64,000 nucleotides of DNA, taken from the NCBI GenBank assembly GCA_026413225.1, contig CM048575.1, positions 1,764,001-1,828,000 of the forward strand, in the 5' to 3' direction. Positions 59,564-64,000 of the stretch are shown piece after piece. Under the pieces are notes generated by a model. That model did not search any database. It had not been told where the DNA came from and was given only the letters and a program-made list of their open reading frames with translations. A program made the translations under genes and the position numbers. This DNA is from Otis tarda (taxonomy: Eukaryota > Chordata > Aves > Otidiformes > Otididae). How positions within the stretch are numbered: position 1 is the stretch's first letter; every line of letters begins with the position of its first letter.

Positions 59564-59991
59564 AGGAGTTCTTCCCCCGACAACGAAGCAGCGGCAGAAA
59601 CAATGTGTGATGAACTGACCGCAACCCCCGTTCCCTCTTCCCCGCTGTGGTGCTGTGGGGGAGGCAGAGAAAATCAGAAGTTGAACCTGGGAAGAAGGGA
59701 GAGGTGGGGGCAGATGTTCTTAAAATCTGATTTTATCTCTCAGTATTCTACTTTAGTGGGGGGGAGGTGTTCTTAAGATCCAGTTTTGTTTCTTGTTACC
59801 TACTTCGGTTTGATTGTTATAAATTAAGTTAATTTTCCCTAAGTTGAGTCTGTTTTGCCCCTATGGTAACTGCTGAATGACCTCTCCCTCTCCTTATCTC
59901 AAGTCTTGTGTTAGATTTTCTCTCCCCCTCAGGAAGGGTGAGCGAGTGGCTGCATAGCGTTTTGCTTGCTGAGTGAAGCTAAACCATGACT

Positions 59992-62900
59992 GGTATGCAT
60001 TTTTTTTTTCTCACGGGTGTAGGTTCATCACTTCTGCTAATGCTAACAGGAATCACATGTTCTTGCTGGCAACAGGGCCACAAAAGTTACCCAAATCCTT
60101 TTACCCTCGAGTCAAGTGGGAGATAACTTTGTCCAGAATAATAGAGTGCATGTACCAGAAAGTGCCTCAGTCTAAAGAGGGTCTTGCAGTATGTTGGAGA
60201 GAATCCTGTGCTGGAGGCCTGTGGTGATTTAGGGTGAGTCACTTACGCTTTGCAGTGCAGGTTTTTTTACCTGTAAAAGCAGGACAACCCCCCTTCTTCC
60301 TGACCCTGTTTTTCTCTTAGCCACTTATACTCTTCACAACATGAGTTGGCTCTTGCGAGCAATTTGAATTGTACCTAACGCAGATCTGGATTTTCCCAAC
60401 ATCCCCACCCTCCAAGAGGAAGCAGGACCTTTGGAAGCAGAAACTCTTTGGAGTTCCACAGCATGGACTAGTGCTCAGGTACAATTTCACAGGCCTGACA
60501 CCGCTATTGCGCAGTGCCCTGAGTGCCGATGCCCGGATTAACTTTCTGGCATACCTACCTGGCAACAGGGATTCCCACAGGCCTTCCAAGTGGCTGCAAA
60601 ATGTTGTGATGTACGTGAACCTTCAACTTGTTTCCCAGGAGTTGGTGGGCTCCCAGGAAGGAGCATTGGAGAGAAAGCAGAGAGTTGCAGCAGCAGGGTA
60701 GTGCAGTCTTGCTGGTCCTCCCATCCCCGGATCCTGGATGCTGCTGGTGTCAGCCATGGGTATTCTGCTCCTGCTACCACTCTGCAGTGGAGGCATTCCC
60801 ATTCTGATACTTAGATCATCTCACAGCTGCCGCATTTCTGAGGGTAGGCCAGGGAGAAGCTGATACTTTGCAGCTGAGCCCACTGGCTTGTCAAAGAAAT
60901 CTAAAAAAAAAAAAAGGAGTAGGAAAAAGAAGAGTAGGAAACATGAGGCTGCCAGCCTGGGAGCAAGCAGCAGCTGGTGCTGGGAAGCACTGACACCAGT
61001 GAAATGAGCTGACAGTCAGGGGTCACCGAGGATCACCAAGGTGGACACTGTCCCCTGTCCCAGGCATCACTTACCTCAGTCACTGGGGAGCCAGCGCCGG
61101 CTGCAGACTCCGGCCATTACTGTAAGAGCGGCCCGTGGCAGGGAAATAGCTGCGCTGGGAATCCAACCTGCAATGTTGAGGAAGCTCGGTCCCACTTTGG
61201 TGCTGACAGGATTTTGGTTTGTGCTTGTCAGCAGAGGCACCACGCTAAAACAGCTCAGGAGCCTGGAGACCTTCTTCTGCCCTTAGCTTTGTGCCCAGGG
61301 CTCAGTGGGCCAGAGTGCGTGAAAGCCTGGGCGAAGGTTGCTGAGGCTGGACTCCCAGCCCAACACGCTCTCAGTTGGCTACGACCAGAACTTTGAAAAT
61401 ATGAAACTGAGTCTTCCTGGTCCCAGCTGAGCAATGATACCCCATGAGCAATTAATGGCTGTACGGGTTGTCTGAGTTCCTGGGAACGACTGATCCGTGG
61501 TGTCAGCCAGCAGTCGCCAAGAGGAGCAACGCTGGAAACCTAGCTGAGACCCAGCTCCTACAATTTTCCCCTGCAAAGACATCTCCATTTTATCAATTTC
61601 TCTAGCAATAAACTGAAGCTGGTTTTCCTCCTCTGCCAGGGAACATTAGGAGATCTTTGATTTCAAGCCTTGCCCATGCCTAGATGATTTGCCCTTCCCT
61701 TGTATTTCCTGACAGCTCCCTCTTTGCGAGTTGTCTTCTGCCGTAGGCTGCATCGTCCCCTCAGGCACCTCAGCACTTTCGTCCTGAGAGGTGATGGGTT
61801 AGGAATGATGATGAAAGAGATGAGTAGGAACAGCTTCTTGCTGTTCCTTCTTGCTCCCTTTCCCTGTCCTTACCCTGGATACTCCAATTGCTGTCACTCT
61901 CGTGAGCCGAGCATCCTCCATTCCCAGTCAGGCCTGAACTCTGTGATGGATCACCCCTCCAGGCAGCTAAACAAATCCCTCCATGAGCTGCCAGAGCCCT
62001 GGCAGCGTTGCACTATCGAATTGAGTCCGTGGTACCTGGGGCTGCTCTGCCAATAGGCTTCCCAAGCAGCTAGGCGGGCACGCCCTGCTGCTCAGAGGAT
62101 GCTCTCCAGAATGGGTGATGGCAGGCGGTGCAGATAGGAGGGGGGAGTTTGATTAATAAAAGAAGCTATTCTTACTCCCCCGCTCTCTTCCCATTACTGG
62201 TATTTGAAAGGCAGGATTCACATTTCTTCTCAGCTCTGGTGCTGTGTACAGATGTGAAGCTGCGTCTCTTGGGAGTGCTTCCACCAGCAGAATTCAGATG
62301 GGAGGAAATGGGCTGGCGACACCCAGCAGACAATCATCTATTGGAAATATCCTCTGCAGATGTGCTTCCTCTTCATCAGCACTTATTATTATCAATAAGA
62401 TTTCTTCTCTTCTGCCCCATGCTAAAAAGAGACTGATATTTTATCTTGGTTTTTATTCCGGAAGGATGACACAAATGAGTGAAAGAAAAGCAAGAAAATG
62501 TATCCGCTCCGGGTGGGACTGGCTCCCATGCAGAGAGGACGAATGAGGCTTCTGGGTGACACTGTTCCACTGAAGCCTAGACACGAGCTGTACAAGGCCA
62601 CATCTGTAGATCAATGTGGTCCTTTGGTTTTAACTGTGACGTGCCCTGTGCTAGCTTTCACTCCCTGAACAAAAGCATAAAGCATTTTTTTTCCTTCAGA
62701 AACTTCTCCTGGAGAGGCTCCAGCGCTCCCCTGAAGGTTTCAGTAGCTTTGTGGTCTGTTCCTTTTTAGCCAGGCAAGCCTGTGGCAGGGCTGTCATCTT
62801 TCTGCTGTGTGGCCCTTGTACCACAGAGCTGTGTTTTAGCAGTCAGGCTGAGTTCTCTGCACACAGTTTCTCTGTCCTGTCAGAGGGCAGCACCCAGTTC

Positions 62901-64000
62901 ATCAGCACCTGAGCTCAAGTGGCCTGAGAGGCTGATCCACCCGTACGGGTGCTCAGCCTGCTCGAGATGCCCCTGTACCCCCAGCTGGCACCTGGGGTTT
63001 TGTTGTCAGCTCTACCCAGCAGTGATGCTGCTGAGCCTTGCTTATGCCTTTCGTTCTTCCAGATGTGAGAAAGGGGTGCTGCGGTGGGGTGGTGTGTGAA
63101 ATGTTTTGAGGTCTGCAGGACGGTGCAGAAGCGGAGATGGTGCTATCTGAACCTGCAATGTGATGGGCTGAAACTGTGAAGGAATGTGGAAAATTGAAGG
63201 TAATCAGCATTTCAGAGGTCCTGCAGCATGAGACCTTAGTTTAGCAGAAGTTCCTGATGCCGATCTTCGCAAGCAGCCATCCCTTAAAGTCTGTGAGGAG
63301 CCTTCACCTGATGGAGTGGTGAGCAGGCTGATGGCCGGGAGGTGTGAAGGGCAGAGGTCTGCTGGCTGTGGAGAGGCTTGGGCCATCACAGAACTCCTCA
63401 GGAAGCCAACACCTCTCCAACAGAAAATGAGGTAAGAAAACCTTTGGTTAGAGGTGTTTCAAGTGAGGGGTGTTATTTTGTTGTACTATGTGTAATTTTT
63501 TTAAGTGGGAGGAACATGAAACTTTGGGGGAGCAGGGAACTGAACCCCAAAATGAAAGCAGTTGGCTGTGTTTCACACATTGAAGTGATACTATTTGTTT
63601 CTTTTCAACCTCATCTGTGAATCTTTTCTTTTTTTTCTTTTTTTAAGTTCAAATAATTTTTAGAGTTCAAATATTTTCAGGGAAAAACAATGCCAAAAAT
63701 TCATTTTTAATAGGGAGATATTTTATCTAAATACTTCATTGAAGACACAGCTCGAGTGTGTTTTTATTTCACTGCATCTAATTTAATGTATTAAACCTTC
63801 TGAGCACTGGCTTTCATTTAAATGACCCTTTTTCTTTATTTGACTCAGGGAGGATTAGTGGAAAAAATTAGACTCTTTTTTGAGGGAACAACTGTAGGAA
63901 AAGGTTTCTTTCTTGAGCAGAATGAAAATGAGAATTTGAATGCCTTCTCCCACCCTGGGAACTCTGGAAAAGCTTTAAAACCAAAACAAAACAAAGAAGA
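59992..64000. other. Unique noncoding DNA
   Basis: No exon or interspersed repeat is recognised. It holds a T run at 60000-60009, an A run near 60903-60915 and a T-rich tract around 63622-63646. ORFs of 60-118 codons lack domains. The sequence continues past the window end without a recognisable feature. Confidence 0.45.

Larger units (their letters stand above)
58999..59991 (+). mobile_element. Second solo LTR, GC-rich avian ERVL-like type
   Basis: A 993-bp element starts TGTGTTGGGTTCTGGTGG and ends GAAGCTAAACCATGACT, with ggtat before (58994-58998) and after (59992-59996). The last base is T instead of the expected A. The middle is GC-rich with minisatellite-like blocks. The downstream part has gtgatgaactgaccgcaaccccc, then an AT-rich stretch with ttataaattaag near 59818-59829 (poly-A-signal-like), then ccctaagttgagtctgttttgcc and ctccccctcaggaagggtgag. 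This order fits a well-known bird LTR type (recalled). ORFs up to 140 codons across it are artefacts of the GC-rich repeats. No internal retroviral genes are adjacent. Confidence 0.92.

Noticed and set aside
59161..59624. Several 90-140-codon frames in the GC-rich region
   Set aside because: They lie inside the second solo LTR and reflect its repeated GC-rich units; no retroviral gag, pol or env motif is present.
1..64000. CRISPR array, bacterial operon, tRNA or rRNA genes
   Set aside because: No regularly spaced direct repeats, no prokaryotic gene density, and no recognisable tRNA B-box or rRNA core sequence; the repeats identify vertebrate nuclear DNA.

Overview
This window is nuclear DNA from a bird. 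The evidence is the repeat content: many CR1 LINE fragments ending in the typical 3' octamer ATTCTATG or its degenerate forms, and two solo LTRs of the avian TG...AAACCATGAC(A/T) type with 5-bp target duplications. Relics that resemble the ancient amniote MIR/CORE-SINE family are also present. There is no bacterial, plasmid or phage signature. I could not find any host protein-coding exon. Nearly all ORFs of 60-150 codons look like chance frames in AT-rich vertebrate DNA, or like parts of transposable elements. The window is best read as an intergenic or intronic segment whose gene identity cannot be decided from the sequence.

Layout. From 1 to 13.2 kb there is unique noncoding DNA with old repeat scraps (CR1 antisense at 1.4, 4.0, 6.4 and 9.2 kb; MIR-like at 2.1 and 6.8 kb). 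A perfect 30-bp-arm foldback flanked by a 5-bp duplication lies at 5.03-5.10 kb, a CpG-island-like GC-rich block at 8.2-8.8 kb, and an isolated GC-box/G-quadruplex tract at 12.8 kb. At 13.2-14.1 kb is a 5'-truncated CR1 whose remaining RT frame is open to its stop. From 14.1 to 42.3 kb is AT-rich unique DNA, interrupted by a solo LTR (24.1-24.7 kb), an internally deleted CR1 (33.8-34.2 kb), a CR1 tail (38.9 kb) and several small perfect palindromes. At 42.3-45.2 kb lies a long CR1 with 5' UTR/ORF1-like sequence joined to late ORF2 by an internal deletion. The stretch 45.2-54.5 kb is unique sequence with homeodomain-type and TGACAG motif clusters that look like candidate conserved noncoding elements. 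At 54.5-56.1 kb is a further CR1, at 58.15-58.34 kb a CR1 tail in antisense, and at 59.0-60.0 kb a second, GC-rich solo LTR with minisatellite-like repeats. The rest is unique.

How the parts relate. The three large CR1 copies (13.2, 42.3 and 54.5 kb) share orientation and clear sequence similarity and are closely related subfamily members at different stages of decay. Both solo LTRs, and the arms of the 72-bp foldback, end in the same AAACCATGAC-type terminus with 5-bp duplications. This suggests that one ERVL-like integration machinery produced all three. The foldback is the most unusual object here. No operon-like or cooperating gene system is present.
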